Source of the DNA: Streptomyces sp. NRRL WC-3618
Lineage (GTDB): Bacteria; Actinomycetota; Actinomycetes; Streptomycetales; Streptomycetaceae
Assembly: GCF_001280005.1 (NCBI RefSeq)
Contig: NZ_LGDW01000155.1
Location: forward strand, 1 to 64,000
Length of the DNA: 64,000 bases
Direction of reading: 5' to 3'
Below the pieces are notes generated by a model. It had not been told where the DNA came from. It did no database searches and saw only the letters and a list, made by a program, of their open reading frames with translations. How positions within the stretch are numbered: the stretch's first letter is position 1; each line of letters begins with the position of its first letter. The position numbers and the translations under genes are program-made. Below are positions 22,231 through 29,580 of the stretch, piece after piece.

Positions 22231-23400
22231 ATGACCGCACTGACCGCACCGACCGACGGGTGGCCGCCGCTCAGCGCCGGCGAGCGCTCGGTGGCGATCG
22301 AGGTGCTCGTCCACGGCCCGCTGTCCCGCGCCGAACTCGCCCGGCGGCTCGACCTGTCCGCCGGCAGCCTCACCCGGCTGACCAAACCGCTGCTCGAATC
22401 GGGACTCCTCGTCGAGGTGCCCGACGCCGGTTCTCCGGCCGAGGTGCGTCAGGGGCGCCCCTCGCAGCCCCTCGATGTCGTCGCCGAGTCCCGCGCCTTC
22501 CTCGGCTTCAAGATCACCGACGACATGGTCCACTGCGTCGTCACCACGCTGCGCGGCGAGGTCGTCGCCCGCCTGGACCGGCCCCTCGCCACCCATGAAC
22601 CGGCCTACGTGGCCGACCTGGTCGGCGAGATGACCGCCGAACTGACCGCCGCCCACCCCGCCGTGGCCGGTATCGGGATCGGCGTCGGCGGGCGCGTCGA
22701 GAACCGTTCGGTGGTCGCCGACTCCGTCTTCCTCGACTGGTACGACGTCCCGCTCGCCGCACTCGTCGAGGAGCGCACCGGGCTGCGGGTGGTCGTCGAG
22801 AACGACGTCACCGCACTCGTCGAGGCCGAGAGCTGGTTCGGCGCGGGCCGCGGCCTCGGCCGTTTCGCGGTCCTCACCATTGGAGCGGGCCTCGGCTACG
22901 GCCTGGTCAGCGGTGGCCGGCGTGTGCTGTCGTCGGAGGACGGCCTGGGCAGAGGGCGCCACTGGATCGTCAACCCGAACGGCCCGCTCACCCCGGACGG
23001 GGAGCGCGGCAGCGCCGTCTCCTTGCTCGCGATCCCCAGCATCCGCTACCAGATCCGCGCCGCCACCGGCCACGATCTGACGTACGACGAGATCCTCGCC
23101 CGGGCCGCCGCCGGTGAGCCCATGGCCGCCCGCGTCGTCGACGAGGCGGCCCGCGCGCTGGGCACGCTGGTCGCGCAGATCGCCAACTTCGCGATGCCCC
23201 AGAAGATCCTGCTCGCCGGAGAGGGCGTAGGGCTCGTCGAGGCGGCCGGCGGGGCGGTCGAGGAGAGCATCCGCGCCAACCGGCATCCGCTGGCGGACCC
23301 GGTCAACCTGGAGACCAAGGTTTCCGACTTCCACGACTGGGCGCGCGGAGCCGCCGTACTCGCCATTCAGGTGCTGGTGCTGGGGGCGGCCGACCGGTGA
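22231..23400 (+). CDS. ROK-family transcriptional regulator
   Basis: A 389-residue regulator: N-terminal winged helix (LSRAELARRLDLSAGSLTRLTKPLLESGL) and a ROK sugar-kinase-like domain (VAGIGIGVGGRVENR, VVENDVTALVEAE, LTIGAGLGYGLV). The usual ExGH and CxCGxxGC zinc motif is replaced by GRGRHWIVNPNGPLTPDGERG, so the zinc site is lost and kinase activity is unlikely. ATG 22231 follows GGTGGGG. It faces the Gfo/Idh gene across a palindrome and probably controls it in response to a sugar. Confidence 0.9.
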   Translation: MTALTAPTDGWPPLSAGERSVAIEVLVHGPLSRAELARRLDLSAGSLTRLTKPLLESGLLVEVPDAGSPAEVRQGRPSQPLDVVAESRAFLGFKITDDMVHCVVTTLRGEVVARLDRPLATHEPAYVADLVGEMTAELTAAHPAVAGIGIGVGGRVENRSVVADSVFLDWYDVPLAALVEERTGLRVVVENDVTALVEAESWFGAGRGLGRFAVLTIGAGLGYGLVSGGRRVLSSEDGLGRGRHWIVNPNGPLTPDGERGSAVSLLAIPSIRYQIRAATGHDLTYDEILARAAAGEPMAARVVDEAARALGTLVAQIANFAMPQKILLAGEGVGLVEAAGGAVEESIRANRHPLADPVNLETKVSDFHDWARGAAVLAIQVLVLGAADR

Positions 23401-23509
23401 ACTCCGAGGCGGGGAGCGGGAGAGTGACGTGAGCGACGTGATCAGCAACACGGTCAGTAATGCCGGAATAGTCCGAATTAATTGATTTAGCTTTCGCCCG
23501 GGGCGACAT

Positions 23510-23695
23510 ATGCTTCACAGCATGTCCACGACTCTTCAATCCGCCCCCGATCGCTCGGCAGCCGACGTCAACGAAGAGATCCGGGCCCTCTGGCTCCGGT
23601 CGGGCGGGATCCTCAACAGCGAGCAGCGGCTGACCTATCAGCAGCTCGTCGCCGAATGGGCCGCGGTCTCCCCGCACCCCGGATGCGACGCCTGA
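23510..23695 (+). CDS. Small hypothetical protein
   Basis: A 61-residue (or 57 if ATG 23522 is used) cytosolic protein with Arg/Leu/Glu-rich helices (VNEEIRALWLRSGG, EQRLTYQQLVAEWAA). No domain is recognised. It is preceded by an AT-rich stretch (23462-23485) and followed by a strong hairpin, so it is likely a real monocistronic gene. Confidence 0.65.
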   Translation: MLHSMSTTLQSAPDRSAADVNEEIRALWLRSGGILNSEQRLTYQQLVAEWAAVSPHPGCDA

Positions 23696-23723
23696 CCACT
23701 TTTTCGTACGACGTCTGGCCGAC

Positions 23724-23763
23724 AAGGCCGGGGCCGCGCACAGAGCGCGAAAGCCCCGGCCTT
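23724..23763. terminator. Bidirectional hairpin terminator
   Basis: Arms AAGGCCGGGGC and GCCCCGGCCTT (11 bp) with an 18-base loop, between the small protein gene and the convergent protease gene. It suits termination from both sides. Confidence 0.8.
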
Positions 23764-23807
23764 CAGTGTTTCCCCCGGAATCCCTGTTCCGCGGACGGTT
23801 CGCCCCA

Positions 23808-23855
23808 CGCCCCGTAAGGGGCGCGGGGAACTGCGCGACCAGCCCCCACCGGCCC
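23808..23855 (+). repeat. Streptomyces-type dispersed element (GGGGCGCGGGGAACTGCGCG)
   Basis: A 6-bp hairpin CGCCCC/GGGGCG with loop GTAA leads into CGGGGAACTGCGCGACCAGC. I recall this as a frequently dispersed intergenic sequence in Streptomyces. A shorter relative, GAGGGCGCGGGGAACT, lies just after the quinone reductase stop (about 5930). Confidence 0.5.
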
Positions 23856-23888
23856 GGCGGCCAAAGAACCGCCGAACCAGCGGAGCGC

Positions 23889-25250
23889 CTAGCTCCAGGT
23901 CGCCGAGTACGACCTGCGGTAGTTCCTCCGGTCCTGTTCCACCCGGAACCACCGTGTGGCGACCAGAGCGATCAGGCTGCCGCCCACGATCAGCAGCCCC
24001 GGGCCCACGTTCTTCGGGTCCGTCAGCCTTTCCAGCAGCGCCTCCCCGGCGGAGCCACCCGTCACCGGCGCCACCGAGCCCGGCTGGGCTTCCCCAGGGG
24101 CGACAGCGCTCTGCGGGGCCGTCGCGGACGGCGCCGGAGCGGCCGCCTGCCCCGCCTGGCCGATCAGCCGCACGTTCAGCGCGGCCAGCGCCTTGGTCAC
24201 CGGCTGGAAGAACGTCGTACCGCCGGTCTTGCAGTCGCCGTTGCCGCCCGAGGTGATCCCGAGCGCGATGCCCTCGGAGAACAGCGGGCCGCCGCTGTCG
24301 CCCGCCTCCGCGCACACGGTGGTCTCGATCAGGCCCGACACCGTGCCCTCCGGGTAGTTGACCGTGGCGTTGAGCCCGGTCACCTTGCCGTCGCGCAGAC
24401 CCGTCGTACTGCCGCTGCGGAACACCTTCTGCCCGACGGTCGCATCGGCCACACCCGTGATCCGCACGCCCCGCCCGTTGCCGATGGCGACGACGTCGGC
24501 GCCGTCACCGGCTGAGCCGCCGTTGTACTGGACCAGCGAGTAGTCGTTGATCGGGAAGCTGTCGGTGATCGTCTTGCCGATCTCCTGCGAGGCACCGGCG
24601 TCCGCGAACCACACCGAACCGTTGGGCCCGCAGTGACCGGCCGTGAGGATGAAGTCGGCCGAGCCGTTGGTCACGTTGAAGCCGGCGGAGCAGCGCCCGC
24701 CGGTCGACAGGATCGGCTGCGCCGCGTTGATACGGGTGGTGAACGTGCCCTGGCTGCGCTCCATGCGTACGGAACCGCCGATGCTCTTGGCGACCTCGGA
24801 CAGCTTGGCCCAGTCGGCGGCCGACACGGTGCTGTCGGCCTGGACGACCACCTCGTTCTTCGTGTAGTCGACCGCCCACGCCGTGCCCGCCACGCGAGGC
24901 GCCGAACGCAGCGTCTGCGTCGCCGACTTCAGGTCGTTCATGCTGTGGTCGACCACCTTGGCGCGGGCGCCCGCCTTCTCCACCTCCGCCGCGGCCTGGG
25001 CGTCGGTCACCGCGACGACCGGTTTCCCGTCGGCCGCGATCCAGCTGCCCGCCGTGCGGTCGGTGCCGAGTTCGGTGACGAGATCGCTGCCGGTCGTGCC
25101 GGCCGCCCGGGCGGAGCTGAAGGTCAGGTTGGTCGGCGGCGGTTCGCTCGCCACGGCCTGGGTGACCATCACTCCGCCGAGGATGACTCCGCCGACGGCC
25201 GCCAGCCGTGTCGCTCGCCGGACGATCCGTCGTCGTGCGTGCCTCATCAA
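23889..25250 (-). CDS. Membrane-anchored trypsin-like serine protease (S1, alpha-lytic/SGP type)
   Basis: A 453-residue protein: signal peptide (1-35), a pro-region, then a chymotrypsin-fold domain with His206 (LTAGHCG), Asp236 (INDYSLVQ) and Ser319 (GDSGGPLF), and Cys pairs at RCSAG/HCG and VCAEAGD/GDCK. After an Ala/Pro linker (about 365-400) comes a C-terminal TM helix (417-433) with a basic cytoplasmic tail, so the mature enzyme stays on the membrane. Streptogrisins are normally released, so the anchor is unusual. The gene is flanked by a terminator at its 3' end. Confidence 0.93.
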   Translation of the reverse strand: MMRHARRRIVRRATRLAAVGGVILGGVMVTQAVASEPPPTNLTFSSARAAGTTGSDLVTELGTDRTAGSWIAADGKPVVAVTDAQAAAEVEKAGARAKVVDHSMNDLKSATQTLRSAPRVAGTAWAVDYTKNEVVVQADSTVSAADWAKLSEVAKSIGGSVRMERSQGTFTTRINAAQPILSTGGRCSAGFNVTNGSADFILTAGHCGPNGSVWFADAGASQEIGKTITDSFPINDYSLVQYNGGSAGDGADVVAIGNGRGVRITGVADATVGQKVFRSGSTTGLRDGKVTGLNATVNYPEGTVSGLIETTVCAEAGDSGGPLFSEGIALGITSGGNGDCKTGGTTFFQPVTKALAALNVRLIGQAGQAAAPAPSATAPQSAVAPGEAQPGSVAPVTGGSAGEALLERLTDPKNVGPGLLIVGGSLIALVATRWFRVEQDRRNYRRSYSATWS

Positions 25251-25375
25251 ATGGCTCCCGAACCCTCAACGCGCGGTGGCGACACCGCGGGGCCCTCCGG
25301 TCGTTGAGTGACCCTCACTTCCATACGTGGCGACGGGGGTTCGTGTTCACCCCATCCAAGATCCCGCGCATCACG

Positions 25376-26197
25376 TCAGGGCTTGCGGGCCACTCCGCAG
25401 TACATGGCGACCTCCGCCGGCTCGTCCTGCCCGGCGGGCGAGCCCTCCGGGCGCCAGTGCGAGCAGGACACGACGCCCGGCTCCAGGAGGTCCAGACCGT
25501 CGAAGAAGCGCGCCACCTCCTCGATGCGGCGCTGGGTCAGCCGGGGGGTGCCGTGCGCGTTCCAGTACCGGACCGCCGCGTCCACATCGCTGAGCGCCGG
25601 GCCGGTGATGGTGTGCGAGAGCGCGAGATGGCTGCCCGGGGGAAGTGCGTCGACCAGCCGTCGTACGACACCGTGCGGGTCCTCGTCGTCGCCGAGGAAG
25701 ATGACCACCCCGAGCAGCATCAGGGCGACGGGCCGGGTGAAGTCCAGGGTGCGCCCGGCCTGTTCGATGATCGCGTCGACGTTGCGCAGATCCTCGTCGA
25801 CGTGGTCCGTGCACCCCTCGGGCGCGCTGGTGAGCAGGGCGCGTGCGTGGACCATGACGAGCGGATCGTTGTCCACGTACACGACCCGGGTGTCCGGGGC
25901 GAGCCGCTGGGCCACCTCGTGCGTGTTGTCGGCGGTCGGCAGGCCGGTCCCGATGTCGAGAAACTGCCGTATCCCGCACTCGGTGACCAGATGGCGTACG
26001 GCCCGTCCCAGAAAGAGTCGGTCCGCGCGGGCGTACTCGCTGATGCCCGGGTGCAGTTCACGGATGTGGTCACCGGCCGCGCGGTCGACCTCGTAGTGGT
26101 CCCGGCCACCGAGCCAGTAGTTCCAGATCCGGGCCGTGTGCGGCTGTCGCGAGTTGATGCGCGAGTGCAGCGACGGGGCCGGTGAGTTCTCGGGCAC
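25376..26197 (-). CDS. DUF574 SAM-dependent methyltransferase, paralogue 2
   Basis: A 273-residue DUF574 protein with HTARIWNYWLGGRDHYEVDR, QFLDIGTGLPTADNTH, YVDNDPLVMVHA and a GLDLLEPGVVSCSHWRP end, the same layout as the copies at 12460 and 56401. The GTG at 26197 has AGGAGCT upstream; longer frames run through the gene remnant that precedes it. The methyl acceptor is unknown. Its upstream neighbour, 41 bases away, is a truncated gene, so this methyltransferase lies at the edge of a rearranged segment. Confidence 0.92.
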   Translation of the reverse strand: MPENSPAPSLHSRINSRQPHTARIWNYWLGGRDHYEVDRAAGDHIRELHPGISEYARADRLFLGRAVRHLVTECGIRQFLDIGTGLPTADNTHEVAQRLAPDTRVVYVDNDPLVMVHARALLTSAPEGCTDHVDEDLRNVDAIIEQAGRTLDFTRPVALMLLGVVIFLGDDEDPHGVVRRLVDALPPGSHLALSHTITGPALSDVDAAVRYWNAHGTPRLTQRRIEEVARFFDGLDLLEPGVVSCSHWRPEGSPAGQDEPAEVAMYCGVARKP

Positions 26198-26238
26198 GGG
26201 GGCAGCTCCTGCACTACGAGAAAGTGTCAACAGGCAAT

Positions 26239-26610
26239 CTAGACAAGGTTGTTGATGTTGGCGAGCGATCTGACGGATTCGTTGTGCACAGCCCCGAAAA
26301 GCTGTCCCTGGCTGCGCTCGTGGCCCCATACGGACCGGGCGTCCACATACGGCCGCAGCAGCGCCGTGAGGGTCGCGTCCCCGCGCCCGTTCAGCTCGTG
26401 GGACGCGACGCTGCGGGCGATTCCGGCGAGGAAGTCGGCCAGCTGGACCCGGGCGTCGTCCCGTGCGACGACGAGCCTCAGGCCGCCGATCCGCGCGGCG
26501 CCCTTGAGCCACTTGATGCGCTCCTCCGTCAGCATGTTCTGCCGGTCGTGCACCAGCACGACAGCCCGCCCGCCGCTGCTCCAGTGGGCGGCCGTCGCCA
26601 GTTCCCTGGT
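26239..26610 (-). pseudogene. C-terminal remnant of an unknown gene (possibly DUF3800-like)
   Basis: Read on the minus strand this segment gives about 115 well-formed residues ending at a stop at 26239: VVLVHDRQNMLTEERIKWLK, LVVARDDARVQLADFLAG and SVASHELNGRGDATLTALLR. The VQLADFLAG block resembles DUF3800-type proteins, but this is a weak call. The N-terminal part is absent: coding character ends near 26600, where an unrelated permease fragment begins on the other strand. No start codon with a ribosome site is visible. It is best read as a gene cut by a rearrangement. Confidence 0.6.
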
Positions 26611-27067
26611 CCTCGGTGACGTCCCGGTGGTCCACCTCGACCTCAAGGGGACCGTCTGGGGCGTCATCCTGCCGTTGGGTGCCTGGGGCTTCTCGGTGAT
26701 GATGCTGACCGAGTTCATGAAGGACATCCCCGACGAGATCGAGGAGGCCGCCCGCCTCGACGGTGTCGGCGAGCTGCGCATGCTGTGGCAGATCGTGCTG
26801 CCGCTGTGCAAGCCGGCGCTCGGTGTGGCCGGTGTCCTCGGTTTCATCATGATCTGGGACCAGTACCTGCTGCCGCTGATCGCCGCGAAGGACCCCACCG
26901 ACTACACGGTGACCGTCGCCCTGTCCGTCCTGCGCACCGACCCCCAGGTCGGCTCCGGGGTGGTGCTGGCGGGCGCGGTCATCGCGCTCGTCCCCAGCCT
27001 GATCGTCTATCTGCTGCTCCAGCGCTCGCTGGTCACCGGTATCGCCGCCGGCGCCACCAAGGGCTGA
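26597..27067 (+). pseudogene. ABC sugar permease (MalG-type), C-terminal remnant
   Basis: About 155 residues corresponding to the C-terminal half of a carbohydrate ABC transporter inner-membrane protein: WGFSVMMLTEF, the EAA loop EEAARLDGVGELRMLWQIVLP, and the last membrane helices (FIMIWDQYLLPLI, IALVPSLIVYLLLQRS). A complete family member has about 280-300 residues with six helices; here the first three are missing and no start is present. It ends 31 bases before kdgD, so it was probably part of an uptake and catabolism operon for glucarate or galactarate. Confidence 0.8.
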
Positions 27068-27098
27068 CATTCCCCAACCTCCCACGTCTGAGAGAGAC

Positions 27099-28007
27099 AT
27101 GAAGTTCCAAGGAGTGCTGTTCTTCCCGGTCACCCCCTTCCGGCCGGACGGAACGCTGGACGGGGAACGCCTCGCCCGGCACATCGAGGCCGGGGGCGCG
27201 GCCGGCGCCGGCGGGGTGTTCGTCGCCTGCGGCACCGGCGAGTTCCACGCGCTGACGCCGGCCGAGATCGAGGAGGCGACCAGGATCGCGGTCGCCCCGA
27301 CCGCCGGACGCGTCCCCGTGCTGGCCGCCGCCGGCGGTCCGGTGCCCGTCGCCCTCGACCAGGCCGCCCGCATCAGGGAGGCCGGCGCCGACGGCATCCT
27401 GCTGCTGCCGCCGTACCTGGTGACCGCACCGCAGCAGGGGCTGGTGCGGTACGCGCGTGAGGTGACGTCGGCCGCCGGGCTTCCGTTGATCTTCTACCAG
27501 CGCGGCACCGCCCGCCTCACCGAGGCCACGGCCGCCGAGATCGCGAGCCTGCCCGGCGTCGTCGGCCTCAAGGACGGCATCGGCGACCTCGAACGTATGC
27601 ACCGCATCGTCCGTACGGTACGGGCGCTGCCCGGTGGCGAGGACTTCGCCTTCTTCAACGGCCTGCCGACCGCCGAGATGACGGCCGCCGCCTACCAGGG
27701 CGTCGGCGTCGACCTGTACTCGTCCGCCGTGTTCGCCTTCGCCCCGGAGATCGCCACCGCGTTCCACCGGGCGCTGGGAGAGGGCGACGAGGCCCTGGTC
27801 ACCAGGCTCCTCGACGAGTTCTACGGGCCGCTCGTCGAACTCCGCGACGAGGTACCGGGTTACTCGGTGTCGCTGATCAAGGCCGGCGTGACCCTCCGGG
27901 GCCTGGACGTCGGCGGCGTCCGGGCGCCTCTGCTCGACCCGACGCCGGAACACGTGGCCCGGCTGGCGAAACTCATCGACCACGGTCTGGAGGCGGTCCG
28001 CGCATGA
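27099..28007 (+). CDS. kdgD: 5-dehydro-4-deoxyglucarate dehydratase (DapA superfamily)
   Basis: A 302-residue class I aldolase-fold enzyme: FFPVTPFRPDG near the N terminus, FVACGTGEFHALTP (loop with the family GTGE), catalytic Tyr in FYQRG and Schiff-base Lys in VGLKDGIGD. It converts 5-keto-4-deoxy-D-glucarate to 2-oxoglutarate semialdehyde with loss of CO2 and water. It appears complete and starts with ATG after TGAGAGAG. It sits between a truncated permease and a disrupted glucarate dehydratase, whose ATG overlaps its stop (ATGA). Dependence on a glucarate-derived substrate made by the broken neighbour makes its present role doubtful. Confidence 0.88.
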   Translation: MKFQGVLFFPVTPFRPDGTLDGERLARHIEAGGAAGAGGVFVACGTGEFHALTPAEIEEATRIAVAPTAGRVPVLAAAGGPVPVALDQAARIREAGADGILLLPPYLVTAPQQGLVRYAREVTSAAGLPLIFYQRGTARLTEATAAEIASLPGVVGLKDGIGDLERMHRIVRTVRALPGGEDFAFFNGLPTAEMTAAAYQGVGVDLYSSAVFAFAPEIATAFHRALGEGDEALVTRLLDEFYGPLVELRDEVPGYSVSLIKAGVTLRGLDVGGVRAPLLDPTPEHVARLAKLIDHGLEAVRA

Positions 28008-29040
28008 GCGGCGGCCCCAACGACGACAGGAGTACGACCATGAGTGGCACCGGCACCGGCACCGGCACCCGTATCCGCGAACTCGTCGTCACCCCCATCG
28101 CGTTCGGCGACCCGCCGCTGCTGCTCAACGCCGACGGTGTGCACGAGCCGCTCGCCCTGCGCTGCGTCCTCCAACTCGTCCTGGAGGACGGCACGGTGGG
28201 CCTCGGTGAGTCGCCCGGCGGCAGTGCCCGCCTCGAGCGGCTCCAGTCGGCCGCCAAGGCGGTCGTCGGCATGGACGTCTTCGACACGACCGCCGTCGCC
28301 GCCGCGATCGACGCCGTCCTGGCGCCGACGGTGCCCCGGTCCCACGACCGCGGCTGGGCCACGTCGGCCGTCGAGGTCGCCTGTCTAGACGCCCAGGGCA
28401 AGCTGCTCGGCCGCCCGGTCAGCGACCTGCTCGGCGGCCGGGTCCGGGACGCCGTGCCGTTCGCCGCGTACCTCTTCTACAAGTGGGCCGAACACCCCGC
28501 CCTCGACGGCCGTGAGGCCATCGGTGACGAATGGGGCGAGGCCCTCGATCCGGCCGGGGTCGTCGAACAGGCCAGGCTGATGCGACAGCGGTACGGATTC
28601 ACCTCGTTCAAGCTCAAGGGCGGTGTCTTCCCGCCCGACGAGGAGATCGCCGCGATGCGGGCGCTCGCCGAGGCCTTCCCCGGACACCCGCTGCGTCTCG
28701 ACCCCAACACCGCCTGGAATCCATGCACTCCAACTCGCACCTGGGCATCAGCCTCGCCGCGATGACCCACGTCGGCGCCGCCGTCCCCAACCTCGCGCAC
28801 TCCTGCGACACGCACTACCCGTGGAACTCGGCCGACGACGTGATCGTCCCCGGCGTCATCGAGGTCCGCGACGGCGCGGTGAAGGTGCCGACCGGCCCCG
28901 GTCTGGGCGTCGAGCTCGACCCCGCCGCCCTCGACCGGGCCCACCGCCGCTACCTCGACTCCGGGATACGGGACCGGGACGACACCGGGTACATGCGGCG
29001 GATCCGGCCGGAGTACGAGCGGCGCCTGCCGCGCTGGTGA
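28004..29040 (+). pseudogene. Glucarate dehydratase with internal deletion and frameshift
   Basis: The first frame (28004-28721) reads as the N-terminal part of an enolase-superfamily glucarate dehydratase up to LRLDPNTAW: GLGESPGGSARLE, SAVEVACLDAQGKLLGRPV, FTSFKLKGG (catalytic K-x-K). It then changes to unrelated residues and stops at 28765. The C-terminal part continues in another frame from about 28722 with SMHSNSHLGIS (His base) and CDTHYPWNSADDV, ending at 29040. About 90 residues, including metal ligands after Asp, are missing. Enzyme activity is not expected. A sequencing or assembly error is less likely because a whole block is absent. Confidence 0.85.
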
Positions 29041-29102
29041 GAGCGGGCGAGGAGAAGAAGGCGTCGGGTGGCAGGCGGCGTCCAGGACCTAGACTCCCGC
29101 CC

Positions 29103-29489
29103 ATGGACGACACCAGCACCCTGGACCGGCTCGGCGCGGGCAAGTACCTGCTGATCACCAGCTACCGCAAGAACGGCACGTCCGTCGCCACCCCGGTCTG
29201 GGTGGTGCGGGACGGGGACGCGCTCGGCGCCTGGTCGGCGGCGGACGCGTGGAAGGTGAAGCGGATCCGCAACCGCGCCGACGTCCTCGTCGGCCCCTGC
29301 GACGTCCGTGGCAACCCGACCGGCGACTCGGTCCCCGCCACCGCCGAGATCCTCGGCCAGAGCGCGACCGACGTCTACCGGCAGCTCCTCGCCCGCAAGT
29401 ACGGCGTCCTGGGCCGGCTCACCCTGTTCGGCAGCCGGCTGCGGCGCGGAAGGACGGGCACGGTCGGCATCCGGATCACTCTCGTCTAG
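29103..29489 (+). CDS. PPOX-class F420-dependent oxidoreductase-like protein
   Basis: A 128-residue split-barrel flavoprotein of the PPOX/DUF385 type. Marks are YLLITSYRKNGTSVATPVWV at the N terminus and KVKRIRNRADVLVGPCDVRG in the middle, with an ATAEIL strand. Actinomycete members bind F420 or FMN and reduce small molecules. ATG 29103 begins 63 bases past the disrupted glucarate dehydratase and a terminator follows directly, so it is probably a single-gene unit. Confidence 0.9.
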   Translation: MDDTSTLDRLGAGKYLLITSYRKNGTSVATPVWVVRDGDALGAWSAADAWKVKRIRNRADVLVGPCDVRGNPTGDSVPATAEILGQSATDVYRQLLARKYGVLGRLTLFGSRLRRGRTGTVGIRITLV

Positions 29490-29495
29490 AAACAG

Positions 29496-29539
29496 CTGAA
29501 GGTGGGACCGCCCCGCAGGGGAAGCGGCCCCACCTTCAG
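29496..29539 (+). terminator. Hairpin terminator
   Basis: Arms CTGAAGGTGGG and CCCACCTTCAG (11 bp), with an inner CCGC/GCGG pairing, immediately after the PPOX gene and before the convergent 935-aa hydrolase gene. Confidence 0.8.
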
Positions 29540-29580
29540 TGACGCGCAAGGGACTTCGCGTCCTGTTCGCGTCCTACGCC

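Noticed and set aside
25376..27397. A 673-residue fusion of DUF574 with an upstream region
   Set aside because: The extra N-terminal 400 residues are shadow of the permease and kdgD genes on the other strand; the GTG at 26197 has a good ribosome site.
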